A stretch of 64,000 nt of DNA from assembly GCF_014779555.2 (NCBI RefSeq), contig NZ_CP094357.1, forward strand, positions 1,612,001-1,676,000, written 5' to 3'. This stretch comes from Lysobacter capsici. Its GTDB lineage: Bacteria > Pseudomonadota > Gammaproteobacteria > Xanthomonadales > Xanthomonadaceae. The translations under genes were made by a program, and so were the position numbers. This document shows positions 49,245 to 57,721 of the stretch, one piece after another (the stretch's first letter is position 1; every line of letters begins with the position of its first letter). The notes beneath the pieces were generated by a model. It ran no database searches, was not told the origin of the DNA, and saw only the letters and a list, made by a program, of their open reading frames with translations.

Positions 49245-50648
49245 ATGGGGATTGGACACGTGCTGCGGGATCTCGGCGGCGACGCCGCGCAAGCGGGCCT
49301 GATGGATTTCGGCAAGGCCGCGGCGCGAGGGTTTCTGCTCGCCTCGCTGACCGTCGCGTCGTTTGCCGGCATAGCCAAAGATCGCATTTCACCCGGGGAA
49401 AACGCGGCCCTGGCATTTCCTGGCGCGCAAGGCTGGGCCGCGCACACGCCCGCCGGCCGCGGCGGAAAACTGTTGCGGGTGACCACGTTGGCGTCGAGCG
49501 GCCCGGGCTCTTTCGCCGAGGCGGTCGCGACGCCCGGACCGCGCATCGTGGTGTTCGAGGTCGGCGGCGTGATCGATCTGGAACGCAAGGAGCTGCGGAT
49601 CAGCGAGCCGTATTTGACCATCGCTGGACAAACCGCCCCGCAGCCCGGAATCACCTTCATCCGCGGGGGGCTGACCATCGCGACCCACGACGTCGTCGTC
49701 CGTCATATCCGGGTCCGCCCCGGCGAGGCGGGCCTGGCCAAGCGCGCCGGTGTCGACTTCGATGCGATCAACACCGTGCGCGGCGCGGCCGACGTGATCG
49801 TCGACCACTGCTCGCTGACCTGGGCCACCGATGAGAACCTGTCGGCCTCGAGCACGCGTTTTTTCGGCGAAAGCGAAGCCGACTGGATGCGCGCGGCGTC
49901 CAGGCGGATCACCTTCAGCAACAACCTGATCGCCGAAGGCCTGGCCAACGCCACCCACGGCAAGGGCGAGCACTCCAAGGGTTCGTTGATACACGACCAC
50001 GTCAACGACATCCTGATCGTCGGCAATCTGTACGCGCACAACTACGAGCGCAACCCCCTGTTCAAGGGCGGCGCGCGCGGACAGGTGATCAACAACCTGA
50101 TCTACAACCCCGGCCAGCGCGCCGTGCACTACAACCTGATCGCCGAGGAGTGGCTGGGGCATGCGTACTCGACCGGGCAGATGGCGGTGCGCGGCAACGT
50201 GATGCGCGCCGGTCCGTCCACCCAGACGCTGGCGTTCTTCAGCATAGGCGGCTCCGGCGACCTGGACTATTACGCCGACGACAACCTGGTCGTCGACCGC
50301 ATCGGCCAGCCGCTGCCGCAGATCGGGCGCTACACCACCGCGCCGCTGAAATTGAACGAACTCGCGCAGGCGCCGCGGCTTGCGTTCGGAGTGAAGCTGC
50401 TGCCGTCGGCGCAGGTGCAGGACGCGGTGATCGCCAACGTCGGCGCGCGGCCGTGGGACCGCGACGACATCGATCGCCGCATCCTGGCCGACACCATCGA
50501 GGGCCGCGGCAAGATCATCGACGGCGAAAACGAGGTCGGCGGCTATCCGAAGTTCGAGCAAACCCGGCAGGCCTTCGTGCCCGCCGATTGGGATCTGGCG
50601 ACGATGGAGCCGTTGAAGCCGTTGCCGCGACGCGCGCCGCTGCGCTGA
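49245..50648 (+). CDS. Secreted pectate-lyase-like protein (PL1 clan)
   Basis: The 467-residue beta-helix protein has 'LAFPGAQGWAAHTPAGRGGK', the typical start of pectate lyases, and 'VIVDHCSLTWATDENLSAS' matching the PL1 calcium-site strand. The signal peptide 'ARGFLLASLTVASFAGIA' is internal to the longer product: ATG 49302 would give a classical signal, whereas ATG 49245 has the better Shine-Dalgarno (GGGAGGG). It precedes a carboxylesterase by 7 bp, in the same operon. Confidence 0.85.
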   Translation: MGIGHVLRDLGGDAAQAGLMDFGKAAARGFLLASLTVASFAGIAKDRISPGENAALAFPGAQGWAAHTPAGRGGKLLRVTTLASSGPGSFAEAVATPGPRIVVFEVGGVIDLERKELRISEPYLTIAGQTAPQPGITFIRGGLTIATHDVVVRHIRVRPGEAGLAKRAGVDFDAINTVRGAADVIVDHCSLTWATDENLSASSTRFFGESEADWMRAASRRITFSNNLIAEGLANATHGKGEHSKGSLIHDHVNDILIVGNLYAHNYERNPLFKGGARGQVINNLIYNPGQRAVHYNLIAEEWLGHAYSTGQMAVRGNVMRAGPSTQTLAFFSIGGSGDLDYYADDNLVVDRIGQPLPQIGRYTTAPLKLNELAQAPRLAFGVKLLPSAQVQDAVIANVGARPWDRDDIDRRILADTIEGRGKIIDGENEVGGYPKFEQTRQAFVPADWDLATMEPLKPLPRRAPLR

Positions 50649-50655
50649 GGCGGAC

Positions 50656-52245
50656 ATGCGCCGTCGCGAGGTGCTCAAGGCGATAGCGGGCGGCGCGGCC
50701 GCGGCGATGCCCTGCGTCGCGCTGGCCGCTCTCGCCGGCGGCGGCGACGAGGCGCCGCTGGCGGTCACGCGCAGCGGCCGTATCCGCGGCTACCGCGATC
50801 GCGGCATTCTGGTGTTCAAGGGCGTGCCCTACGGCGCCGACACCGCCGCGCGTCGCTTCATGCCCGCGCTGCGCGAACTGCCCTGGCAGGGCGTGCGCGA
50901 TACCATCGAACACGGGCCGTCCGCACCGCAGAAGCGCGCCGACGGCCGCATCAGCGAAGACTGCCTGTATTTGAACGTATTCACGCCAGCACTGCGCGAC
51001 GGCGCGCGGCGACCGATCCTGGTCTACCTCCACGGCGGCGGCTACGACAGCGGCTCGGGCAGCAGTGCCTTGTACGACGGCGTCAACCTGTGCCGGCGCG
51101 GCGATGCGGTGGTGGTCACGCTCAATCACCGCCTCAATGCCTTCGGCTATCTGTATCTGGCGCAGTTGGGCGACGACAGCTTCGCCTGGTCCGGCAATGT
51201 CGGCCAGCTGGACTTGATCCAGGCGCTGACCTGGGTGCGCGAACATGCGGCACAATTCGGCGGCGAAGCCGCCAACGTCACCGTGTTCGGCCAGTCCGGC
51301 GGCGGCGCCAAGATCGCCACGCTGATGGCGATGCCGGCCGCGCGCGGCCTGTTCCATCGCGCGATGACCATGAGCGGGCAGCAGGTCACCGCGGCCGGGC
51401 CGCGCGCGGCGACCCAGCGCGCGCAACGCTTTCTCGATGAGCTGAGCCTCGCGCCGACGGATCTGCAACGCCTGCGCACGCTGCCGTTCGAACGGCTGAT
51501 CGAGGCGAGCCGGGTGCGCGACCCGTCGCGGATCGAAGACACCTCGCTGTACTTCGGGCCGGTGCTCGATGGGACGTCGCTGCACCGGCATCCGTTCTAT
51601 CCTGATGCGCCCGGGCAATCGGCGCGCATCCCGATGCTGATCGGCACGACCCGCGACGAAACCCGCGCCTTCCTCGGCCACGACCCGGCCAATTTCGATT
51701 TGAGCTGGGAGCAGTTGCCGGACAAGTTGCGCGATCATCAGTACGTCGATCTGAACCCGCACACGGTGATCGCGGAGTATCGGCGCCTGTACCCCGATTA
51801 CACACCGTCGCAAGTGTTCTTCGCCGCGACCACGGCCGGGCGCTCATGGCGCGCCGCGATCGTGGAAGCCGAGGCGCGCGCGGATCAGGGCGCGCCGACC
51901 TGGGCCTATCAGCTGGACTGGGGCTCGCCGCTGGACGAAGGCCGCTGGGGCGCGATGCACACCCTGGATATCGCGCTGGTTTTCGACAACACCGCGCAGC
52001 CCGGCTCGAACACCGGCGACGGCGCGCAGGCGCGCGCGCTGGCCGCATCGATGAGCGATGCCTTGCTGGCTTTGGCGCGTCATGGCGATCCCGGCCACGC
52101 CGGGCTGCCCGCGTGGCCCCAGTACTCGCGGCAACGGCGCGAAACCCTGTTGTTCGATGTCCAGCCGCGGCTGGAGCACGATCCTCGCGGCGGCGAACGC
52201 AGGGTGTACGAGCGCGTGCCGTTCGTGCAGCGCGGAACGTTCTAG
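50656..52245 (+). CDS. Type B carboxylesterase
   Basis: The 529-residue protein has a twin-arginine-like leader ('MRRREVLKAIAGGAAAAMP'), 'SEDCLYLNVFTP', the nucleophile elbow 'VFGQSGGGAK', acid residue region 'GTTRDETRAFLG' and catalytic His in 'GAMHTLDIALVF'. It would hydrolyse ester side groups; in this locus methyl, acetyl or feruloyl groups on pectin are plausible targets. It lies 7 bp after the lyase gene and converges with the CE12 gene (4-bp overlap). Confidence 0.9.
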   Translation: MRRREVLKAIAGGAAAAMPCVALAALAGGGDEAPLAVTRSGRIRGYRDRGILVFKGVPYGADTAARRFMPALRELPWQGVRDTIEHGPSAPQKRADGRISEDCLYLNVFTPALRDGARRPILVYLHGGGYDSGSGSSALYDGVNLCRRGDAVVVTLNHRLNAFGYLYLAQLGDDSFAWSGNVGQLDLIQALTWVREHAAQFGGEAANVTVFGQSGGGAKIATLMAMPAARGLFHRAMTMSGQQVTAAGPRAATQRAQRFLDELSLAPTDLQRLRTLPFERLIEASRVRDPSRIEDTSLYFGPVLDGTSLHRHPFYPDAPGQSARIPMLIGTTRDETRAFLGHDPANFDLSWEQLPDKLRDHQYVDLNPHTVIAEYRRLYPDYTPSQVFFAATTAGRSWRAAIVEAEARADQGAPTWAYQLDWGSPLDEGRWGAMHTLDIALVFDNTAQPGSNTGDGAQARALAASMSDALLALARHGDPGHAGLPAWPQYSRQRRETLLFDVQPRLEHDPRGGERRVYERVPFVQRGTF

Positions 52246-53033
52246 CGCGGCGGGGACGCGGGCTCGTTCGCCCGCAGGCATCGTGTCGGCAGCGGCCGCC
52301 GCAACATCCGGCTCAACGGCAGCTTCAACGCACTCAAGCCGTCGGCGACTTCGGCGGCCATGCAGCGCGCGCCCAGCGCCGAGAAATGGGTGTCGTCTTG
52401 CAGGCCGTCGGGATAGTTGACGCTGTCGCCGGGCCGCAGCCACAGGAACAGCTGCTTCGAATCTTCGGCGCCGTGCGAAGCCAGCACGGCTTCGCTGCGC
52501 CGCTCCAGATCGATCAGGGCCACGCCGCGCTCGGCCGCGACCGCGCGCACCAAGTCCGGATACTCGCCGTGGCTGTGCGACAGCGTGCCGTTCTGATCGA
52601 ACCGCCGCCGCGCGACCGGCGTCAGCAGGATCGCGGTGGCGCCGCGTTCGCGCGCCTGATCGACGAATCGTTCGAGATTGCGACGATAGTCGGCCGGTGG
52701 CGTGTAGCGGTCGGGTTTGTTCTGCGATTGATCGTTGTGGCCGAACTGGATCAACACGTAGTCGCCGGCGACGACGGCATCCAGCAATGCCTGCCAGCGG
52801 CCTTCCTCGATGAAGGTGCGGGTGCTGCGACCGTTCATGGCGCGGTTGTCGATCTGCACGCCGCTGCCGGCGAAGGCCTCGCCCAGGGCTTCGCCCCAGC
52901 CGGTTTCCGGGCGTTTTTCCGCGCGTTTGATCGCGATCGTCGAGTCGCCGGCCAAGTGTATCGTCGGTGCTCCGTCGGCGAGCGCGTCGTCCGATAACGC
53001 CATCAGCCATAAGACGAGAAAAATCGTACGCAT
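52242..53033 (-). CDS. Rhamnogalacturonan acetylesterase-like SGNH hydrolase (CE12)
   Basis: The 263-residue protein has a signal peptide ('MRTIFLVLWLMALSDDALAD'). The SGNH blocks are all present: 'HLAGDSTIA' (Ser), 'AMNGRSTRTF', 'IQFGHNDQSQNK' and 'LQDDTHFSALGA' (Asp and His). CE12 enzymes remove acetyl groups from rhamnogalacturonan or pectin. ATG 53048 would add five residues. The C-terminal 35 residues are Arg/Pro-rich and not part of the fold. It lies downstream of the TonB-dependent receptor on the same strand. Confidence 0.88.
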   Translation of the reverse strand: MRTIFLVLWLMALSDDALADGAPTIHLAGDSTIAIKRAEKRPETGWGEALGEAFAGSGVQIDNRAMNGRSTRTFIEEGRWQALLDAVVAGDYVLIQFGHNDQSQNKPDRYTPPADYRRNLERFVDQARERGATAILLTPVARRRFDQNGTLSHSHGEYPDLVRAVAAERGVALIDLERRSEAVLASHGAEDSKQLFLWLRPGDSVNYPDGLQDDTHFSALGARCMAAEVADGLSALKLPLSRMLRRPLPTRCLRANEPASPPR

Positions 53034-53178
53034 AAGTATTGAACCCATAAAGCGGGCGTAGAAATCGCGATGGCTGGCATCCGGCGTGGATTGCGCCGCG
53101 ACCGTGGATTGAGCCGGCGACGGCATGGCGACTTGCGCCGCCATGCCGCGTGGACAGATCGCCGACCTCAGATCCGCA

Positions 53179-55977
53179 TCACATCTTGTAGCGCAGGCCG
53201 AGGAAGTACTGACGCCCGGTATGGTGATAGACCGAAACCCGGTCGGCGGCCGAATCCACCCACTGATCGTTGTACTCGTCGGTGAGGTTGAGCCCTTCCA
53301 GGGTCAGCTCCAGCTGGTCGCTGATCTTCCACGAAGCCGACATGTCGATGGTCGTCGTGCCCTTGGTGCCTTCGACATCGGCATTGTTGCGGCCGGGCAC
53401 GGTAGTCAGGTAGTCGTCGCGGTAAGCGGCCGACACGCGCGCGCTGAAGCGATCGCCCTCAAAGTACAGCGTCGCGTTGTAGGCGTTCTTGGACAGCCCC
53501 ACCAGATCGGTCTTCAGCGAGGAAGCGCCGGCCGCGGTGACGTACTGGATCTTCGAATCGACGTAGGTGTAGTTGAACTGCACGCCGAAGTCGTGCCAGA
53601 AGCTCGGCAGGAAAGTGAAAGGTTGCTGATAGCTCAGCTCCAGGCCGCGCAGCTTTCCGCCCGGCGTATTGACCGGGATGTTGAACTGGAACTCATCGGT
53701 CGGCAGCGCGCCGGTACCGGCCAGCAGTTCGTCGGGAAGCCCTGAGGTGTTGTACGGCCGGATCTCGCGCGAGGTCTGCACGAAGGTGTCGATGTCCTTG
53801 TAGAACAGGCCGAGCCCCAGCAGCGATTCTTCGGCGAAGTACCACTCGAAACCCAGGTCGTAGGTCTTGGCGCGGAACGGTTCGAGCAGCGGATTGCCGC
53901 CTGACACCACGCGGTTGCCGCCGCTCACGCTCACCGTCACGCCCGGGGTGAGGTTGCCCAGGCCCGGACGCGACATCACCTTGGACGCGCCGAAGCGGAT
54001 CAGGAAATCCGGGGTGATGTCGGCGACCAGATTCAACGAGGGCAGGGTGTCGCTGTAATCGCGGCCCACCGTGGTCAGCACCGGCGTGGTGCCGGCCAGG
54101 GCGAAACCGGTCGAGGACTGTTTGGTCTTGACGTGGCGCACGCCGAAGTTGCCGCTCAACGGGATGCGGCCCAGCTGAGTGGAGAAATCGGCCTGCAGGT
54201 AATAGCCCAGGTCTTTTTCCTCGACGCTGCGGTTGTTGCCGCGCGCGCTGGCGACATCGGGCGAGACCGCGAAAATCCCGCTGTTGCTGTAGATACCGAA
54301 CAACCGGTTGAAGGCGTCGATGTTCGGAATCAGCCAGCTGGAATCGTTGTTGCCGCCGACGCTGGTGCCCTGCAGGGCGACGCGCTTGGTCAGGTCGGCC
54401 ATATTCGTGCCAGGTGGCAACGCCGGCACCACCAGTTCCGATGCGCGCCGGCTTTCGCTGCTTTCGAACTGATATTTCTTGGACTGCACGCCGCCCTTGA
54501 TCTTGAAACCCGGCGCCACGTTCCAGCGGAAATCCAGCTGCCGGTTGTCGAAGGTGTTCTGGGAGGCCTGCGGGCGCAGGCGGATTTCCGAGACCCCGTT
54601 GGCGAAGCTCCAGGCGTTGGGATCGTTGACGTCGAAGCCGTTGTCGATCACCGGCAGGCGGCTGTTGCCGCGGTAGTCGTAGCTGTAGCCCTGCACGTTG
54701 TTGCGATCCAGGGTGACCGTGGTCTGGATCGGGTTGTCGAACTGGGACTTGGCCCGGCCGATCTGGCCGCTGAGCGCGAAGTCGTCGCTGAACTTGTGCT
54801 CGCCGTAGAAATTGGCCTGGGTGAACTTGGTGCTGAGTTCGTCGTAACGCGCTTCCGAACGCACGTCGACGTTGTTGAAACGGCCGTAGACCAGATTGCC
54901 GTGTTCGTCGATCTCGCCGTCGAGCACCACGGTCTGCGGCTTGCCGGTGCCGGTGCGGCTGAAGGAGATGCCGTTGAGGAAGTTCTCGGTGCGGGTCGCG
55001 TCGAATTTGGCGTACAGCAGGTCCAGTCCCAGTTCGGTCTTGTCGCTGACCTTGAACTGCAGCGCGCTGGTGACGCCCAGGCGTTGTTGATCGTGCTCCA
55101 TCACCCCGTAACGCGGAATGCGCGGGTGGAAGGTGCTCGGAAGGCGCGCGGCGGCGAACGGCGAGCTGGCGGCGAAACCGCCGCTGCTCGGCCCGTTGTC
55201 CCAGCGCACGGTGCTGTGTCCCTCTTCGGTCAGGCGGCGATCGGTGTAGGCCACCGACAGCAACGCGCCGAAGCGGCCGTCCATCCAGGTGTTGCTGATC
55301 AGCGCGGTGGCGCGCGGATCGGTGTCCCTGGACAAATCGTTGAAGCCGAGCTGGCCGCCGGCGACGAAGGTCAACCCGTCGTAATCGAAAGGCCGCGCGG
55401 TCTGCAGATCCACGGTGGCGCCGAGCGAGCCTTCCTCGACATCGGCCGAGGCGGTCTTGCGCACCTTGAGGCTGTTGAACAGCTCCGAGGCGAACACGTT
55501 GAAGTCGAAGCCGCGGCCGCGATTGGCGCCGCCGGAGCTGTCGGTGCCGCCGGCGGTGGTCAGCGCTTCCATGCCGTTGATGCGCACTCGGGTGAAGTCG
55601 GGGCCCAGGCCGCGCACCGAAATCTGCCGGCCTTCGCCGGCATCGCGCGCGATCGACACGCCCGGAATGCGCTGCAGCGATTCGGCCAGGTTGAGGTCGG
55701 GAAAATCGGCGATGTCCTCGGCGACGATCGCGTCGACGACGCCGACTTCCTCGCGCTTGATGTCCAGCGCCTGCTGCAGGCTGGCGCGGAAGCCGGTGAC
55801 GACCACCGCGTCGAGGTTCTTGGCGTCCTGGGTCGATTCGGCGCCCGCCTGCGCGGGCGGTGCCGGATCGGCGGTCGTCTGCGCGCGACCGGTCATGGGC
55901 GCGATCGACAGGGCCAGCGCGATCGCGCCGGCCAGCATGGTAACCGGTGTCTTTCCTATCACTGACTGCACTTGCAT
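53179..55977 (-). CDS. TonB-dependent receptor (Xanthomonas/Caulobacter type)
   Basis: The 932-residue outer-membrane protein has a signal peptide (about 1-33) and a plug domain ('DAVVVTGFRASLQQALDIKR', 'LNLAESLQRIPGVSIARDAG', 'QISVRGLGPDFTRVRINGME'). A 22-strand barrel follows, ending in Met after an aromatic-rich last strand ('RQYFLGLRYKM'). This subgroup imports plant glycans; oligogalacturonides are the likely cargo. A very strong Shine-Dalgarno (GGAGGGGAG) precedes the start. A variant operator lies about 91 bp upstream. A related motif (ACCGGTGTCTT, 55943-55953) lies inside the signal-peptide coding region. Confidence 0.93.
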   Translation of the reverse strand: MQVQSVIGKTPVTMLAGAIALALSIAPMTGRAQTTADPAPPAQAGAESTQDAKNLDAVVVTGFRASLQQALDIKREEVGVVDAIVAEDIADFPDLNLAESLQRIPGVSIARDAGEGRQISVRGLGPDFTRVRINGMEALTTAGGTDSSGGANRGRGFDFNVFASELFNSLKVRKTASADVEEGSLGATVDLQTARPFDYDGLTFVAGGQLGFNDLSRDTDPRATALISNTWMDGRFGALLSVAYTDRRLTEEGHSTVRWDNGPSSGGFAASSPFAAARLPSTFHPRIPRYGVMEHDQQRLGVTSALQFKVSDKTELGLDLLYAKFDATRTENFLNGISFSRTGTGKPQTVVLDGEIDEHGNLVYGRFNNVDVRSEARYDELSTKFTQANFYGEHKFSDDFALSGQIGRAKSQFDNPIQTTVTLDRNNVQGYSYDYRGNSRLPVIDNGFDVNDPNAWSFANGVSEIRLRPQASQNTFDNRQLDFRWNVAPGFKIKGGVQSKKYQFESSESRRASELVVPALPPGTNMADLTKRVALQGTSVGGNNDSSWLIPNIDAFNRLFGIYSNSGIFAVSPDVASARGNNRSVEEKDLGYYLQADFSTQLGRIPLSGNFGVRHVKTKQSSTGFALAGTTPVLTTVGRDYSDTLPSLNLVADITPDFLIRFGASKVMSRPGLGNLTPGVTVSVSGGNRVVSGGNPLLEPFRAKTYDLGFEWYFAEESLLGLGLFYKDIDTFVQTSREIRPYNTSGLPDELLAGTGALPTDEFQFNIPVNTPGGKLRGLELSYQQPFTFLPSFWHDFGVQFNYTYVDSKIQYVTAAGASSLKTDLVGLSKNAYNATLYFEGDRFSARVSAAYRDDYLTTVPGRNNADVEGTKGTTTIDMSASWKISDQLELTLEGLNLTDEYNDQWVDSAADRVSVYHHTGRQYFLGLRYKM

Positions 55978-56062
55978 TCCGCTCCCCTCCCAAAGGTGTC
56001 AGGCCGCTTCTGAGCGGCCTTGACGGGCTTGCTGCGCCTGTTATGGTGTCCCCTGAATGAAA

Positions 56063-56073
56063 ATGACACCGCT
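56063..56073. promoter_or_regulatory. Variant pectin-regulon operator, divergent
   Basis: The minus strand reads AGCGGTGTCAT, 10/11 to ACCGGTGTCAT. It lies between the TonB-dependent receptor (about 91 bp) and kdgK (about 111 bp). Confidence 0.5.
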
Positions 56074-56178
56074 GGTCAAAACCCTAACAAAACCTTGAGC
56101 GAACAGCATGCTGCGGTGCGCAAATAGTTACGAGAGCCCGGTCACAGGTGACCGTGCCGGCAACCTTGAGGAGGCCGT

Positions 56179-57198
56179 ATGAGCCGGAAAGTGCTGTGTT
56201 TCGGCGAGTTGCTGCTGCGGCTCGCGGCGCCGGCCAGCGAGCGATTGTTGCAGTCGCCGCGCCTGGATATCTGCGTGGGCGGCGCCGAGGCCAATGTCGC
56301 GGTGTCGTTGGCGCGGCTGGGGCACGAGGTGGCCATGGTCAGTGTCGTTGCCGACAACGCCCTGGGCCAGGCCGCGGTGGGCGAATTGCGCCGGCACGGT
56401 GTCGACACGCGGTCGATACGCGCCGGCGCGGGCCGGATGGGGTTGTATTTTCTCGAGGCCGGCGCGATCCAGCGGCCGAGCCGGGTGCTGTACGACCGCG
56501 CCGGCTCGGCGTTCGCGCGCGCCGATGCCGACAGTTACGACTGGCCGGCGCTGCTGGACGGCGTCTCGTGGCTGCATTTGTCTGGGGTAACTCCCGCGCT
56601 GGGCGCATCGGGCGCGGCCGCGGCGATCGCCGCCGCGCGCGCGGCGCGCGCGGCCGGCGTGCGGATTTGCTTCGACGGTAATTTCCGCAGTTCGCTGTGG
56701 CAGGAGTGGGGCGTCGATCCGGCGCCGATCCTGCATGAGTTAATGAGTCAGGCCGATGTGCTGGTCGCCGATCATCGCGACATCGCTGTCGCCCTGGCGA
56801 CGCAGTTCGATCCGCATGCCGCCGACGGCGGCCTGGCCAAGGCGGCCGAGCTCGCATTCGCCGCGTTCCCGAACCTGCAGCGGCTGGCCTGCACTCAGCG
56901 CCAGCAGCGCAATGTCGATCACCATGCCTTGTCGGCGGCGCTGTTCCATCGCGACGGCTCGGCGATCTCGACGCCAACGTACGAGCTGCCGTCGATCGTC
57001 GATCGCATCGGCACCGGCGATGCGTTCGCGGCGGGACTGTTGCATGGATTGCTGCGCGAAATGAGCGACGAGGCCGGGCTGCATTTCGCCTTGGCCGCGG
57101 CGAGCCTGAAGCACTCGGTGCCGGGCGATTTCAATCTGGTCGACGCGCAGGAGATCGAGGATCTGCTGAGCGGCAACGGGTTTCATGTGCGTCGCTGA
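56179..57198 (+). CDS. kdgK: 2-dehydro-3-deoxygluconokinase KdgK
   Basis: KdgK phosphorylates KDG, the KduD product, to KDPG. The 339-residue PfkB-family sugar kinase has 'CFGELLLRLAAPASERLLQS', 'GGAEANVAVSLARLGHEVAM' and the anion-hole/catalytic 'DRIGTGDAFAAGLLHGLL' (about 274-291). AGGAGG lies just before the ATG. It is divergent from the receptor gene. KDPG aldolase is not nearby and must come from elsewhere (e.g. the Entner-Doudoroff operon). Confidence 0.92.
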   Translation: MSRKVLCFGELLLRLAAPASERLLQSPRLDICVGGAEANVAVSLARLGHEVAMVSVVADNALGQAAVGELRRHGVDTRSIRAGAGRMGLYFLEAGAIQRPSRVLYDRAGSAFARADADSYDWPALLDGVSWLHLSGVTPALGASGAAAAIAAARAARAAGVRICFDGNFRSSLWQEWGVDPAPILHELMSQADVLVADHRDIAVALATQFDPHAADGGLAKAAELAFAAFPNLQRLACTQRQQRNVDHHALSAALFHRDGSAISTPTYELPSIVDRIGTGDAFAAGLLHGLLREMSDEAGLHFALAAASLKHSVPGDFNLVDAQEIEDLLSGNGFHVRR

Positions 57199-57324
57199 GG
57201 TGTCGCGCGCCGGGCCGCTTCGCTGATCGGATCATCGGTCCGGCCGAACAGGCTGGACCTGGCTACGCTCGCGTCGCTGCGTCGCGAATGAAACCTCGCG
57301 GCTTGCGTGCAGTGAAACCGGCTG

Positions 57325-57576
57325 CTATCGATCAGGCCAGCCCTGCCGTCGGCGCGTCCACGCGCCGATGATCCAGCCCACGACGACCGCGATGACGAAG
57401 GTCTGCGCAGGGTGTAGGCGCGCGATCGTCACGGCCGGATCGAGCATCCCCGCCGGCTTGCCGCGATCGGCGATTGCCGGCGCCGGGATCGGGCTGGCGA
57501 CGTCGACGGTCGGCGTGTCGATCGCGCCGAGCGCGGCATGGTCGTTCGCGGTGGCCGGCGGATGGGAGGCTTGCAT
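57325..57576 (-). CDS. Small membrane-anchored protein (DUF883/ElaB-like tail)
   Basis: The 83-residue protein starts 'MQASHPPATANDHAALG' and ends with one membrane segment and a basic tail ('QTFVIAVVVGWIIGAWTRRR'). The C-terminus resembles DUF883/YqjD proteins, which tether to the inner membrane; the N-terminus does not. AGAGGAA lies before ATG 57576. Its function is unknown. Confidence 0.65.
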   Translation of the reverse strand: MQASHPPATANDHAALGAIDTPTVDVASPIPAPAIADRGKPAGMLDPAVTIARLHPAQTFVIAVVVGWIIGAWTRRRQGWPDR

Positions 57577-57613
57577 CGTGAGGTTCCTCTGCGCGGTGAT
57601 CGGTTGCTGGCTG

Positions 57614-57680
57614 CGAACAGATAGTCGAACAGGTATTTGAACAAAGATTCGGATAAAGATTCGGCCAAAGACTCGAACAG
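57614..57680. repeat. Degenerate 12-bp tandem repeat, 5.6 units
   Basis: Successive 12-mers: CGAACAGATAGT, CGAACAGGTATT, TGAACAAAGATT, CGGATAAAGATT, CGGCCAAAGACT, then partial CGAACAG. The array lies in the gap between the glycine-zipper gene and the small membrane gene. On the minus strand it would read as ESLx-type tetrapeptides, but no credible gene contains it. Confidence 0.75.
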
Positions 57681-57682
57681 AA

Positions 57683-57708
57683 CGAAGCGGCGCATTCGCG
57701 CCGCTTCG
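57683..57708 (-). terminator. Hairpin after glycine-zipper gene
   Basis: Perfect 11-bp arms CGAAGCGGCGC / GCGCCGCTTCG with an ATTC loop, 14 bp past the stop codon of the minus-strand gene. A weak T-rich stretch follows on that strand. Confidence 0.65.
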
Positions 57709-57721
57709 GTGGCGGTCTGTC

